Source: Bacteroidales bacterium (GTDB lineage: Bacteria; Bacteroidota; Bacteroidia; Bacteroidales; GCA-2748055). From it: 64,000 nucleotides of DNA. Where the stretch lies: assembly GCA_023138875.1 (NCBI GenBank), contig JAGLOO010000025.1, positions 1-64,000 on the forward strand, read 5' to 3'. Positions 30,193 to 39,548 of this stretch are shown here, piece by piece. A model generated the notes under the pieces. It saw only the letters and a program-made list of their open reading frames with translations, ran no database searches and was not told where the DNA came from. Within the stretch, counting starts at the first letter, position 1; each line of letters begins with the position of its first letter. Made by a program: the position numbers and the translations under genes.

Positions 30193-30435
30193 TTATTTCA
30201 GCATTTTGTGGGTAGCCTTTGCTATTTCTTCAATGCTGGTCATCTCAATCATTTGCAGCAGCTCAAATTTTATCTCAAATGATCTTTCAATACTTGCTAT
30301 AAACAATACATGATTCAATGAATTCCAGGCTGCTAAATCCGACGCGTTGGTACCTGCTCCAATTTCATGGCCCTCATTTGGAAATTGGTTTATAGCAATA
30401 AAAATAATCTGTTTTATAACTTCATTGTAATCCAT
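30193..30435 (-). CDS. Acyl carrier protein
   Basis: An 80-residue four-helix carrier. The phosphopantetheine attachment Ser is Ser39 in LAAWNSLNHVLFI; the usual DSL is NSL here, a variant common in carriers of small specialised operons. IEMTSIEEIAKATHKML forms the last helix. It sits between two GNAT genes in an operon with an amino-acid adenylating enzyme. It should carry an aminoacyl or acyl group as a thioester. It is not the fatty-acid ACP, judging from context and the WNSL variant. Confidence 0.85.
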   Translation of the reverse strand: MDYNEVIKQIIFIAINQFPNEGHEIGAGTNASDLAAWNSLNHVLFIASIERSFEIKFELLQMIEMTSIEEIAKATHKMLK

Positions 30436-30465
30436 GTGCGTAAATATATAAATTGCATGCGTCGT

Positions 30466-31212
30466 TCATGTTCCAATATACCACAAAACAGAAAGCCTGT
30501 TCTTTTCCCCGAAACCGATATTTTCATATATTCTTTCTCCAGGTTTCGTTGCATGAAGTACTATGGTACCTATCCCTGCCTGTTTAGCGCTTTTAATCAG
30601 GTTTGAAGTGATCAGCGTACCTATTCCCATTCCTCTGTATGATGCTTTCGTTACAATCATATACAAGCCGGTCACACCTTCTTCCGTATATGAAAGCCCG
30701 GCACCAACCGGTTGGTCGTCCAGATAAGCAACAATCCACCTGAATGCTTCGGAGGTACTGATGCTTGCAAGCACTTCCTCACCTATCATTGCACCTCTCA
30801 TCAATTCTGTATTGACGATACCCAGCCAATCCTGTTGGGTTTCCGGATCGTTGGTTCTAAGATCAATACCATGGTCCGGGGGTATGTGCTCAAATCCAAT
30901 CGTATCCAGCACCATTCCTTTCCATTCACGGACAATTCGGACTCCCCTTTCCTCTAACCAATTCATTTCAAAATCCGGAGTCTGCTCCATGATCCAAAAA
31001 GCTGGTATTTCTTTGCGCTCAATGGCGTGTACAATCTCCGGAATATCAGTGGATCCGGGCGTTCCCAGAATATATGACGGCCATGAACCATTTTGATTCC
31101 AGACATAATCCAGTCCGCAAATTTGCCCTGATATGTATCCGCATAAACCTGAAATTTCGCGGTAAAAGCGGTATAGATTCTGAGTCACATCCTCCCTGAA
31201 ATCATCCATCAT
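30466..31212 (-). CDS. GNAT N-acetyltransferase family protein
   Basis: A 248-residue protein with the GNAT acetyl-CoA-binding region near its C-terminus: GLYMIVTKASYRGMGIGTL (R/Q-x-x-G-x-G pattern RGMGIG), then LHATKPGERIYENIGF. The N-terminal part (1-120) has no clear family. Its ATG overlaps the stop of the adenylation gene by four bases, so it is translationally coupled. It probably acylates an amino group of the operon's product. Acceptor unknown. Confidence 0.8.
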   Translation of the reverse strand: MMDDFREDVTQNLYRFYREISGLCGYISGQICGLDYVWNQNGSWPSYILGTPGSTDIPEIVHAIERKEIPAFWIMEQTPDFEMNWLEERGVRIVREWKGMVLDTIGFEHIPPDHGIDLRTNDPETQQDWLGIVNTELMRGAMIGEEVLASISTSEAFRWIVAYLDDQPVGAGLSYTEEGVTGLYMIVTKASYRGMGIGTLITSNLIKSAKQAGIGTIVLHATKPGERIYENIGFGEKNRLSVLWYIGT

Positions 31213-32717
31213 TGTAATAAGTCAATTAATGCTTTTCTATCCAGTTTACCGCTAACCAACTTAGGAAACTCACGGACTGCAATCATTTCTGAAGGAATCA
31301 TATAATGAGGCAGGCGTTTTTTTAAATGATTATGGAGAGGGCTAAAATCAGTGCTCTTCGATTCAATAAACAGACAGATTCTCATCTCTCCGGTACCGGA
31401 ATCTTTTCCGGCAGCCATCACATTTGTTCCTTTCATGTACTCACGTGCATGCGCTTCAATTTCACCCAATTCCACCCTGTAGCCCTGTACCTGTATCTGT
31501 TCATCATTTCGTCTCAGGTACATCATATTTCCCTGCTCATCCACCGATACCAGATCCCCGGTGCGGTAAAAGCGGCAGGGTTTACCATTATACTCCATTT
31601 CTATAAAAGAACGCTCATTCAATTCAGGATTTCTCCAGTAACCAGGCGATAGCTGGCCTCCAGCAATGACAAGTTCACCCGTTTCCCCTTGCCTGGTATG
31701 TTGACCGTCCTCTCTAATTACCAAAACTTTGTTTGAACCAAACACCTTGCCTACAGAGACAATCCCATAATTTTCTTTACGCCCGCTTCCCAGGCTGTTC
31801 CAATCATAAATAAGAGAGATAATGGTGGCCTCGGTCGGCCCATAAACATTCTGAATAAGTGCATTCGGAACACACTTTTCCCATTCCACTGCCAGCATGG
31901 AAGGAAATGCTTCTCCTCCCAGCAGGCAATACTTGATCCCGGTTAACCTGATTGAAGAAAAATAGGGCCTGAGATAGGATAAGGTTGAAGGTGGCATTTT
32001 TACAAACGTAAGCTTGTGATCCTGCATTAACTTATAAGCAGCCAGGTACTTGATACTGTCAACAGGAACCGTATATATACAGGCCCCAACGACCAGTGGA
32101 ACCACATAACAAGGAATGGAACCGTCAAAAGAGAGATCGTACATCTGTAAGAACCTGTCATCGGGAGTAAACGAATATCCAGGAAAGCCAATAAAATCCC
32201 TTATAAAAGCATTCAGGTTATTCACGGAAATCCTCACCCCTTTTGGGATCCCGGTACTCCCAGATGTAAACAGAACATAGGCATCCTTTTCCTTACTGAA
32301 TTCAGCAAATTCCAGGATCCTGTCAGAATGAATATTCATATCACCTGTGAAAACGGTTCTGCACCCCGAAATCAACTGATCATTAACAATTTCCTTTGAA
32401 TGAAGGATGAGCCTCAGATTCAACTGATCAATAATGTTCCTGTTCCGTTCCACCGGAAATTGTGGATTTACAGGAATGAAGGCATGTCCTGACAGCCACA
32501 ATGCAAGGATAGAAGCATAAGTCTGAATGTCATCACCCAGGTAAACTCCGATATGATCTTCCCGCTCCTCTGATTGAAACAATTTGTATTGGATCTCAGC
32601 TATTAAACCCGACAGTTCTCCATACGAGTAATATGTGTCCTTGATAAAGAAAGCATTTCTGTCAGGATGCTTTATACAATTGGTGATAATATGCCTGAGA
32701 AAATCAAACTGCGCCAT
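31209..32717 (-). CDS. Amino-acid adenylation enzyme (stand-alone NRPS A domain)
   Basis: A 502-residue member of the ANL family. Core motifs are all present: LFTSGSTGIPKGVRIS (A3, 149-164), NVYGPTEATI (A5), YRTGDLVSVDEQGN (A7), GYRVELGEIEAHA (A8), and SGKLDRKAL with catalytic Lys491 (A10). The A4 region has FDGS with Asp198, the position that binds the alpha-amino group in amino-acid-specific A domains. It would make an aminoacyl-AMP and load the ACP downstream. DltA-like D-alanine ligases are the nearest functional analogy, but no DltB/DltD is present. Confidence 0.9.
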   Translation of the reverse strand: MAQFDFLRHIITNCIKHPDRNAFFIKDTYYSYGELSGLIAEIQYKLFQSEEREDHIGVYLGDDIQTYASILALWLSGHAFIPVNPQFPVERNRNIIDQLNLRLILHSKEIVNDQLISGCRTVFTGDMNIHSDRILEFAEFSKEKDAYVLFTSGSTGIPKGVRISVNNLNAFIRDFIGFPGYSFTPDDRFLQMYDLSFDGSIPCYVVPLVVGACIYTVPVDSIKYLAAYKLMQDHKLTFVKMPPSTLSYLRPYFSSIRLTGIKYCLLGGEAFPSMLAVEWEKCVPNALIQNVYGPTEATIISLIYDWNSLGSGRKENYGIVSVGKVFGSNKVLVIREDGQHTRQGETGELVIAGGQLSPGYWRNPELNERSFIEMEYNGKPCRFYRTGDLVSVDEQGNMMYLRRNDEQIQVQGYRVELGEIEAHAREYMKGTNVMAAGKDSGTGEMRICLFIESKSTDFSPLHNHLKKRLPHYMIPSEMIAVREFPKLVSGKLDRKALIDLLQ

Positions 32718-32720
32718 TCA

Positions 32721-33725
32721 TTAAACTCCTTTGTGATTATAATTCTTGCCAAACGGGGCTTTCAGGAGAAAATAGAGATACTCTGCCTTCAGCACTCTCA
32801 ATGCAGGCATGGCAAGGGCTTCCATCGGGATGCGTTGTATAAAGTTCTTTCTGTCTGTCTTTTTAAGGCCTGCAGTACCGAATACAGCATCCACAATTCC
32901 CTCCTTAAAAAGTTGGCCGATAACCTTTTTCGGCACACCTTCACTGGTGAATGGAAAAGCAAAGAAGGCTGGTTTTATCTCAAATCTGTCCTGAAGATCT
33001 TTTATACTCGTTTTTACCTGAATAACCATCTCGTCTTCATCCAATGCTGCAAAATCAGGATGATCCATGCTGTGTCCCCCGATCTCAAATCCCCACTTAA
33101 CAATATCCTTTACCTGGTCTGAAGTCATATAGACCGGTCTCTTTTTCAAATCCTCGATAAAGTCTATTTCTACCAGCTCAGCAATGGCATCCAGCAAGGG
33201 CTGCTGCCTGAAGTTAACTATTTGGATAGCCTTTACTACCTGATCCTCAGGAATGGCCAGGTAATCGGCTACTTCGGCCATGGCATTCCGGTCTAAAAGA
33301 AGTCTGTCTATCAGTATACTGGCCTTATACCTGTAGAATAAGTCACGATTATCAATGAACAGGTTATTGAGAAAAAACAGTGCCGGCACTCCTTTTTTCT
33401 GAAGAAGCGGTGCAATAAAGCGATGGCATTCAACCAGACCGTCATCAAAGGAGAGAACCATCCGCCTTTTCCCCCCGGGCTGCCCTTCATATTTTAAAAA
33501 CTGATCCATGCTGATGGGTTCGAAAAGCTTCAGCATGCCATCAAGGTCACGTTCAAATCCGAATTCGTCCCGGTAATGATAAAGATGCTTGATATGGGGC
33601 AATGAACGGTCGGAAACCACATGGTAAAACGGGAAGATGGTCTGTTGACCTGTCAGGCCCACCATGCACTTCAGGTTCATGAAACGGGCAAAAGGTGATA
33701 TGTTCTTCCGTCGCCTATCTTCCAC
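32721..33725 (-). CDS. Polysaccharide deacetylase (NodB-type)
   Basis: A 334-residue carbohydrate esterase 4-like protein. The catalytic/metal Asp pair is in LSFDDGLVECH (Asp94, Asp95). The metal His pair is in EIGGHSMDHPDF (H-x3-H). FFAFPFTSEG follows. No signal peptide is visible, so it may act on a nucleotide- or lipid-linked sugar at the cytoplasmic face. It overlaps the FemAB-like gene by 11 bases and precedes the adenylation gene by 3. Removing an N-acetyl group would free an amine for the acyltransferases in the operon to modify. Confidence 0.85.
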   Translation of the reverse strand: MEDRRRKNISPFARFMNLKCMVGLTGQQTIFPFYHVVSDRSLPHIKHLYHYRDEFGFERDLDGMLKLFEPISMDQFLKYEGQPGGKRRMVLSFDDGLVECHRFIAPLLQKKGVPALFFLNNLFIDNRDLFYRYKASILIDRLLLDRNAMAEVADYLAIPEDQVVKAIQIVNFRQQPLLDAIAELVEIDFIEDLKKRPVYMTSDQVKDIVKWGFEIGGHSMDHPDFAALDEDEMVIQVKTSIKDLQDRFEIKPAFFAFPFTSEGVPKKVIGQLFKEGIVDAVFGTAGLKKTDRKNFIQRIPMEALAMPALRVLKAEYLYFLLKAPFGKNYNHKGV

Positions 33726-34629
33726 GATTTCTCAACATCTTTAATGGAAAGGCCAACCGGTTAAAACTGAGGCTCTGGTAAATCTCTGGCTTTGCCCCAA
33801 ATCCGGAAAAAAACCGGGCTATTGAAGGAATACTGGATCCTTCGAAATCGAGAACCAGCTCAGAGCCGGTATGGGTTCTGATGAATTCATCTACAATTTT
33901 AAACATGGCCCGGTTTTCTTTACCCTGCATACTGGAGACTGAAAGCAGATAAATGACCCTGGTTTTGCTGAATCCAAAAAATGCTGCGGCACTCAGTTCA
34001 TTTCCATCCTTTATTCCATACACAAAACCCCTGCCGTATTTTATAACAGAACCCAAAAGCTTTTTCATCCTGAGATACGCATCATCCGTCCTTTTGATTG
34101 CGTCATTCTCCTTTTTAAAACAAATCAGTTCTGCCAGTGAAATATCTTTTTCTACTTCCCCTGCCTGATCAAAAGAACGTTTCAGGTTCCGTTTGGCATT
34201 GGTAGAATATGAACCATACAGATCGATATACTCTTGTTGAAGGGAAAGTACATAATTGGATCTGTCAAATACTTCAAAAGACTGCTTCTCCCCAACCATG
34301 TTCTGCATATTGAAGTTTATAGTTCCAAACCTGAAGGTCTTCGGCATCCTGTCGATAAATTGTGTTACAGTGTATGGATCCACATACTCCTCACTGAAGA
34401 CCCCCAGTTGCTGGGTATAGAAAGGCTGATATAAATACCTGAGTCCGTACTTCCTCTTCCAGACCAGTGGCATTACAAACCGGTAGTCGTCCATGATCAG
34501 GGCCGACCAGTTTGCTGCTGCAGCATCCAGGTACCAGGAATAGGGATATAGCGTCTCTGCCGTGGATTGTGCAATCAATTCATCCCACCGTGCAGTGTCA
34601 ATATCCTTTCTATGTACAAACTCTATCAC
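33715..34629 (-). CDS. FemAB-like GNAT acyltransferase
   Basis: A 304-residue protein with a FemAB/GNAT_6-like layout. An N-terminal half contains LYPYSWYLDAAAANWSAL and YLYQPFYTQQLGVF. The core (about 150-270) holds STNAKRNLKRSF, GNELSAAAFFGFSKTRVIYLL and VLDFEGSSIPSIARFFSGFG. Such enzymes transfer amino acids or acyl groups to cell-wall or glycolipid amines. It is the first gene of the acyl-transfer operon, 27 bases after mutS2 on the same strand. The donor may be the operon's own ACP. Confidence 0.75.
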   Translation of the reverse strand: MIEFVHRKDIDTARWDELIAQSTAETLYPYSWYLDAAAANWSALIMDDYRFVMPLVWKRKYGLRYLYQPFYTQQLGVFSEEYVDPYTVTQFIDRMPKTFRFGTINFNMQNMVGEKQSFEVFDRSNYVLSLQQEYIDLYGSYSTNAKRNLKRSFDQAGEVEKDISLAELICFKKENDAIKRTDDAYLRMKKLLGSVIKYGRGFVYGIKDGNELSAAAFFGFSKTRVIYLLSVSSMQGKENRAMFKIVDEFIRTHTGSELVLDFEGSSIPSIARFFSGFGAKPEIYQSLSFNRLAFPLKMLRNRGR

Positions 34630-34656
34630 TATATCACTTTTTCGCTTTCTAACTTT

Positions 34657-37155
34657 TCAGCTTTCCATTCTGACAACTGTAATCCCTGTACCACCGCGGT
34701 CAACGTGTTCATCCCCATACCACTCCACCAGATCCACTGAATGAAGGTACTCCCGGATCAACTGCCTCAAAATACCGTTGCCTTTTCCATGCAGGATCCT
34801 TAATTCGCGGGCGCTGACCATGATGGCCTCATCAATGAAATCGACCACAATCTCCATGGCTTCATCGGCCCGTTTTCCCCGCAAGTCTATATCAGGACGA
34901 AATTGCACCCTCCGGGTTCCCACATCCCAGTCTCCCAGCTCCACCTTTGATTTATCCCTGATCCTTAAACGGCCCGCTTCCTCAGCCCTTATCTTTTCCA
35001 GCTTTTCCAGTTTAATTCTTGTCTTGAGCATGCCAAAAACTACCACACAATTTTTCCCTCTTATCTCCAGCACCTCACCGGGTATCTCCTGTCCACTGAT
35101 CCGCACCATATCCCCCACCCTGATCTCGGGATCCTCCTGGTCATCCTTTTTCCGGGAAAAGGTCTTTTTGGAGTTTTGCCTGAGATCTGGCCTCCTGGCC
35201 TCCATTTCTGTCCCTCGTTGCCGGATCTCTTTCAACTGCTTCTCAACGCGCTGTTCCTCTTTCCCTTTCTCAACCTCTATGTGCTCCTTAAAAGTCTCCA
35301 GTTCCTTTCTGACCTCCCTGGTCTTTTCCTTCTCCGCATCAGCCTCTTTGATCTCCCTGATGGTCTGCTCAATTTTTCGGTTAGCGCCCGACAGCATGGC
35401 TTCAGCCTTCTCCCTGGCCTCTCTCACAATCACTTTCCTCTGTTTTTCACTTTCCTGGAGTTCACGTTCATAACGTGCCATCAATTCCTCCAGTTTCTTT
35501 TCCGATTGCCTGATCTTCTGCCTCTTCCCTTCCCAGTATTTTTTATCACGTACGATCTCCCTCAGGTGTTTATCAAAATCGATATGGTCCTGCCCTACCT
35601 TTTCTGAGGCTTTTCCCAGCACCTCTTCCGGCAGTCCGATCTTTCTGGCAATTTCAAAAGCGAAGGAACTGCCTGGTTTCCCCACCTGCAGTTGGTAAAG
35701 CGGTTGCATCTTCTGGTTGTCAAACAACATGGCCCCATTCACAATCCCTTCTGAAGAGGTGGCATAATGCTTCAGGTTGGTATAATGGGTGGTGATGATC
35801 CCGCATGTGCCCGATTGGTTGAGCCGTTCAAGGATCGACTCAGCAATAGCACCTCCCAGCATGGGCTCTGTACCTGTACCAAACTCATCAATCAATATAA
35901 GAGTATCGACAGCTGCATGTTTGATGAAATATTTCATATTCAACAGGTGGGAGCTGTATGTACTCAGGTCGTTATCAATGGATTGTTCATCCCCGATATC
36001 TATGAAGATTCCGGCAAATATTCCAAATACTGATTCTTCCCCGCATGGAACCAGGAGTCCGCACTGCAACATATATTGCAACAAACCAATGGTTTTCAGA
36101 CAAACAGATTTCCCACCTGCATTGGGCCCGGAAATAAGAAGGATCCGGTTCTGACCCGCCAGGTGAAATGAGAGCGGGACCACCTCTTTCTGTTCTGTTT
36201 TGTGGGCCAGGTAAAGCAACGGGTGTTTCGCATCGCGCCAGTCAAACACCTGTTCATTTTTCAGCTGGGGACGCGAGGCCCCGATCCTGATGGCAAACAG
36301 TGCTTTAGCCCTGAGGAAATCAATGATGGAAAGGAATTCCTGGGAGGATAAAAGGTCGAGGATATAAGGCCTCAGGTCATCTGTAAATTCCAGCAGAATA
36401 TGGACAATCTCCCTGCGCTCTGCATACTCCAGTTCCCTGATCTCGTTGGATAGTTCAACCACCTCGGCCGGTTCAATAAAAACGGTCTTCCCGGTGGCCG
36501 ATTCATCATGAATGAGACCGTTCATTTTTCTCTTGCTCCCTGCCATTACAGGAATTACCGGTCTGTCATTCCGGAAGGTAGGCGCTGCTTCTGAATCCAC
36601 CCATCCTTCTCTCTGTGCTTTACCAAGAATCTGGTTCAGTTTTTTCGAAACCGCTCCCTGTCTCTCCTGCTGACTCCGTCTGATCTGGTGTAGGGTAGAA
36701 GAAGCATTATCGCGGATTTTTCCGTGTTTGTTCAGAATCTTCTGGATGCGGTCATGAACAAAAGGAAATACTTTCACCGGTTCACAAAGTTCTTCCAGGG
36801 CAGGATACTTCTCCTGATCATCGGATTTGAAGAAATGTAATATCGCACGGATGGAATCCAGGCTTTTTAACAGTCCGAAAACTTCTTCAGTCAGCAGGTA
36901 TGTTCCCTCCACCTCTGCCTTTTTCAGCGCCTCCCTGATATCAATAAAATGCTGAATGGGAAATTCATCCTCGTGCCGACAAATAATCCTGAATTCTTCA
37001 ACCAGATTCAGCTCCCGGTCTATAAGCTCATGATGGGGCATGAATTCCATTTGATCCACCAGTTCCTTTCCCGGATCAAACAGGCAATGCGATTTGACCA
37101 GCTCACGGATGCGATCAAATCCGATCTTTACTTCAAATTGTTCAGGATATATCAA
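34657..37155 (-). CDS. mutS2: MutS2 family ATPase/Smr endonuclease
   Basis: An 832-residue protein. The MutS-type ATPase has Walker A GPNAGGKS (343-350), then LIDEFGTGTEP and IITTHYTNLKHYA. A long coiled coil (about 500-640) precedes a KOW-like region and a C-terminal Smr domain with IDLRGKRADEAMEIV and LRILHGKGNGIL. MutS2 acts in recombination control and, in some bacteria, in rescue of collided ribosomes. Length and domains are complete. It may share a promoter with the acyl-transfer operon by read-through, but there is no functional link known. Confidence 0.95.
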   Translation of the reverse strand: MIYPEQFEVKIGFDRIRELVKSHCLFDPGKELVDQMEFMPHHELIDRELNLVEEFRIICRHEDEFPIQHFIDIREALKKAEVEGTYLLTEEVFGLLKSLDSIRAILHFFKSDDQEKYPALEELCEPVKVFPFVHDRIQKILNKHGKIRDNASSTLHQIRRSQQERQGAVSKKLNQILGKAQREGWVDSEAAPTFRNDRPVIPVMAGSKRKMNGLIHDESATGKTVFIEPAEVVELSNEIRELEYAERREIVHILLEFTDDLRPYILDLLSSQEFLSIIDFLRAKALFAIRIGASRPQLKNEQVFDWRDAKHPLLYLAHKTEQKEVVPLSFHLAGQNRILLISGPNAGGKSVCLKTIGLLQYMLQCGLLVPCGEESVFGIFAGIFIDIGDEQSIDNDLSTYSSHLLNMKYFIKHAAVDTLILIDEFGTGTEPMLGGAIAESILERLNQSGTCGIITTHYTNLKHYATSSEGIVNGAMLFDNQKMQPLYQLQVGKPGSSFAFEIARKIGLPEEVLGKASEKVGQDHIDFDKHLREIVRDKKYWEGKRQKIRQSEKKLEELMARYERELQESEKQRKVIVREAREKAEAMLSGANRKIEQTIREIKEADAEKEKTREVRKELETFKEHIEVEKGKEEQRVEKQLKEIRQRGTEMEARRPDLRQNSKKTFSRKKDDQEDPEIRVGDMVRISGQEIPGEVLEIRGKNCVVVFGMLKTRIKLEKLEKIRAEEAGRLRIRDKSKVELGDWDVGTRRVQFRPDIDLRGKRADEAMEIVVDFIDEAIMVSARELRILHGKGNGILRQLIREYLHSVDLVEWYGDEHVDRGGTGITVVRMES

Positions 37156-37174
37156 GACTGCTCAAATTTTTAGA

Positions 37175-38173
37175 TCAGATAACTACCCAATTACCTGTTT
37201 TGGCCGATTCAAAGATAGCAGTTAATACCCGGGTATTGTCCAATGCGTCTTCAAGTGTTACCGGAACCTCCGCATCTTCCATGATCGCTTTTGAAAAGGC
37301 ATCCCCCTGGATTGTATACTGGTCTGTCACTGTGTAAGCATGGGTGGTGATCTCGTCCAGCAAAATACTTCCGCGGTCCTGGGCCACTGTACAGGGCCTG
37401 TCGTTGGGAGCATTGAAAGGAATCTGCACTTCAAGGTGCCCTTTTGTACCGAAGATATGCATTCGTTGATAGGCCACAAGCTGGGTGCTGACTGAAAATA
37501 TGGCCTGACCCGAAGGGAATTCCATGATTACGCTGGCCAGCCTGTCGGTTTTCATTTCAGGATCAAACTCAAGGGTGCTTACCAGCCGAACAGGCTCCTG
37601 TTCAAATAGATACCTGGAAAGAGTTACAGGATAACAACCGATATCCCATATACCACCACCTCCCAGGTCGGCAATATTCCTGATGTTGTTGGGATCCGCG
37701 TTGAAATAGCTGAACATTCCCTGGATAAGTTGCAACTCTCCAACTTCGCCCCTTCGTACCCGTTCCCGTGTTTCGATCCACTGGGGACTGGATTTTACCA
37801 TGAAAGCCTCCCCGGCCTTCACTCCGCATTGATCCCTTACGGCAATCATTTGTTCAACCTCCCCGACCGTCAAACCCACAGGTTTCTCACACAACACATG
37901 CTTACCTGCCCGCATGGCTTTGATGGTCCACTCCAAGTGCATGTTGTTGGGCAGTGGAATATAAATGGCGTCAACATCCGGATCATCCAGCAACTCCTCA
38001 TAGGAACCATAAGCCTTTTCTATTCCGAGACTGGAAGCTGCCACATTTGCCTTTTCCAGGGACCTTGAAGCGATGGCCGTCACCTTGCTGAACTCTCCGT
38101 TTTGCATGGCAGGGATGACCTGCTTAAGACCTATTTTTGCGGTACTCAGGATACCCCATCTGATTTTTTCCAT
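37175..38173 (-). CDS. Gfo/Idh/MocA-family oxidoreductase
   Basis: A 332-residue NAD(P)-dependent dehydrogenase, probably acting on a sugar or inositol. The Rossmann start is GILSTAKIGLKQVIPAM, with YIPLPNNMH and the catalytic CEKPVG motif (about 95-100). GGGIWDIGCYPV marks the C-terminal substrate domain. The STAKIG form of the glycine-rich loop is common in the D-xylose/glucose-fructose-like subgroup. No close operon partner. Substrate unknown. Confidence 0.88.
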   Translation of the reverse strand: MEKIRWGILSTAKIGLKQVIPAMQNGEFSKVTAIASRSLEKANVAASSLGIEKAYGSYEELLDDPDVDAIYIPLPNNMHLEWTIKAMRAGKHVLCEKPVGLTVGEVEQMIAVRDQCGVKAGEAFMVKSSPQWIETRERVRRGEVGELQLIQGMFSYFNADPNNIRNIADLGGGGIWDIGCYPVTLSRYLFEQEPVRLVSTLEFDPEMKTDRLASVIMEFPSGQAIFSVSTQLVAYQRMHIFGTKGHLEVQIPFNAPNDRPCTVAQDRGSILLDEITTHAYTVTDQYTIQGDAFSKAIMEDAEVPVTLEDALDNTRVLTAIFESAKTGNWVVI

Positions 38174-38217
38174 TATTCAACTGCTGATTTATTGATTCAA
38201 ATGTAATAAAAAAGACC

Positions 38218-38500
38218 TCATGATTCTGAGGAGGTATTCTTAAGTATCATTCTAATTTCCTCTTTCAGTTCATCAATAGTTTTATGGGTGTTTTCAATGA
38301 TGAAGTCAGTTTTGATATCCTTTGCCAGCACAGCTGAGTTTATTTGATCAACCTGATCATCCGAAATGTTTATATGAATGGAATGATCCCTTGTCATGAC
38401 CCTTTCCAGACACTTTTCCGGGTCAGTCAGGACCTTGATGGTAATAAAAGACACCACTCCCTTTCAAACCGATAAGCAGGTATATTTGCTTCTTTTTCAA
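38218..38500 (-). pseudogene. P-loop kinase remnant with the middle deleted
   Basis: A TTG at 38500 (overlapping the previous stop) starts KKKQIYLLIGLKGSG, a normal N-terminal Walker A. The sequence then runs at once into VVSFITIKVLTDPEKCLERV in another frame, the usual C-terminal part of small AAA/uridine-kinase-like proteins, ending at 38218. More than 100 residues, including the end of the P-loop, are missing. A GTG start at 38457 would give only a 79-residue fragment, so no working kinase is possible. Confidence 0.55.
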
Positions 38501-39415
38501 GCCTGTTCCTCCAATATCTCTTTGGTCCAACTTTCCGGACTGGACCTAAAGGATGGCAGCAGTCTCTCTTGTGTATCTGTCAACATGTCGACTTCTTTCC
38601 TGTAGCCTTCAAGGATCAGATCGCCATTTTTCAGTTTGAAGTGAGCATTCATTGCGGTCAGGTATCTCTGAGCAGCTTTACGAGAATCCAACAGGCAATT
38701 GGAAAGTGTTAGATTCACTTCATGATGCTTAAATTCGCCTGTTCCCATAGAGACCGAATAGTGTCTTAATTCCTTGATCCACAAATCAAATGCACTGAGC
38801 CCGCTTTTGTATCCATCAAAATGGTCCGTTTTACCAAGTTGAACTGCAATCCTAAGTGCATTATTAAACAATTCTTCAGTCACCAAAGGTTTATCCTTTT
38901 TTTCAATGAAAAACGATAACCATGGTGCATGCTCGGCCAATGAGTACTCATCCGATTCATCAAAAATAGGTGCGACACAGGATACCAGGCCTGTTCTCAA
39001 GATATCCGGTAATTATCCCCCATTCCGCACATACTTTCAGATTGACGGCTATGATGGGAATTCCATTGTTGATCTGGGTAATAATTCTCTGATATAACCT
39101 TCGGATATCATCAAATTTGTTGTCATCTATGGCATACAACTCACTTGCATACCCCAGTGATTTGAAAAGTACACGTGAAACATCGAACCCGGTAGTTACA
39201 TCGCCGGAACTTGGACACCAGTCCGGATGGAAATGAAATCTGAAAGCTGCTCCTGATATCCCCATCAATTGATTATAGGAGTAGTTCTCACCAAGCGAAT
39301 TGAGGACCAATTGGGCCGATCTGACAAAACTGATTTCTGTCCCTTTGTCCCATTCAAGTTTCGGTATATTATCAATGAAAACCTTTTGGTCTTTTCTTAT
39401 AATCTGAGATTTCAT
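38497..39415 (-). pseudogene. BtrH-like/cysteine-peptidase-fold protein with one frameshift
   Basis: Two frames join into about 305 residues. The first (from 39415) has SFVRSAQLVLNSLGENYSY, SGAAFRFHFHPDWCPSSGD and INNGIPIIAVNL. The second (to 38497) has DESDEYSLAEHAPWLSFFI and a helical tail. Removing one T from the coding TTTTT at 38962-38966 joins them as CRTYFDESDEYS. The layout recalls BtrH_N proteins, which move acyl groups from carrier proteins or act as papain-fold enzymes. The match is from memory and weak. If correct, it could serve the ACP operon at 29-34 kb. Confidence 0.5.
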
Positions 39416-39548
39416 ATTCCCGATTTATGGTTCATTCAATGGATTGATTGAAATAGTAAGAGGATGATTTTCAGTATGGAATAACCAAATCAAGTTATGA
39501 AAAAAAGAGTTAATTTTATATAGTCAACCTTAAAACAGAATTTCAGCA

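Noticed and set aside
34778-35473. 231-codon Ser/Phe-rich plus-strand frame
   Set aside because: Antisense to the coiled coil of mutS2; the composition is the mirror of Lys/Glu-rich codons.
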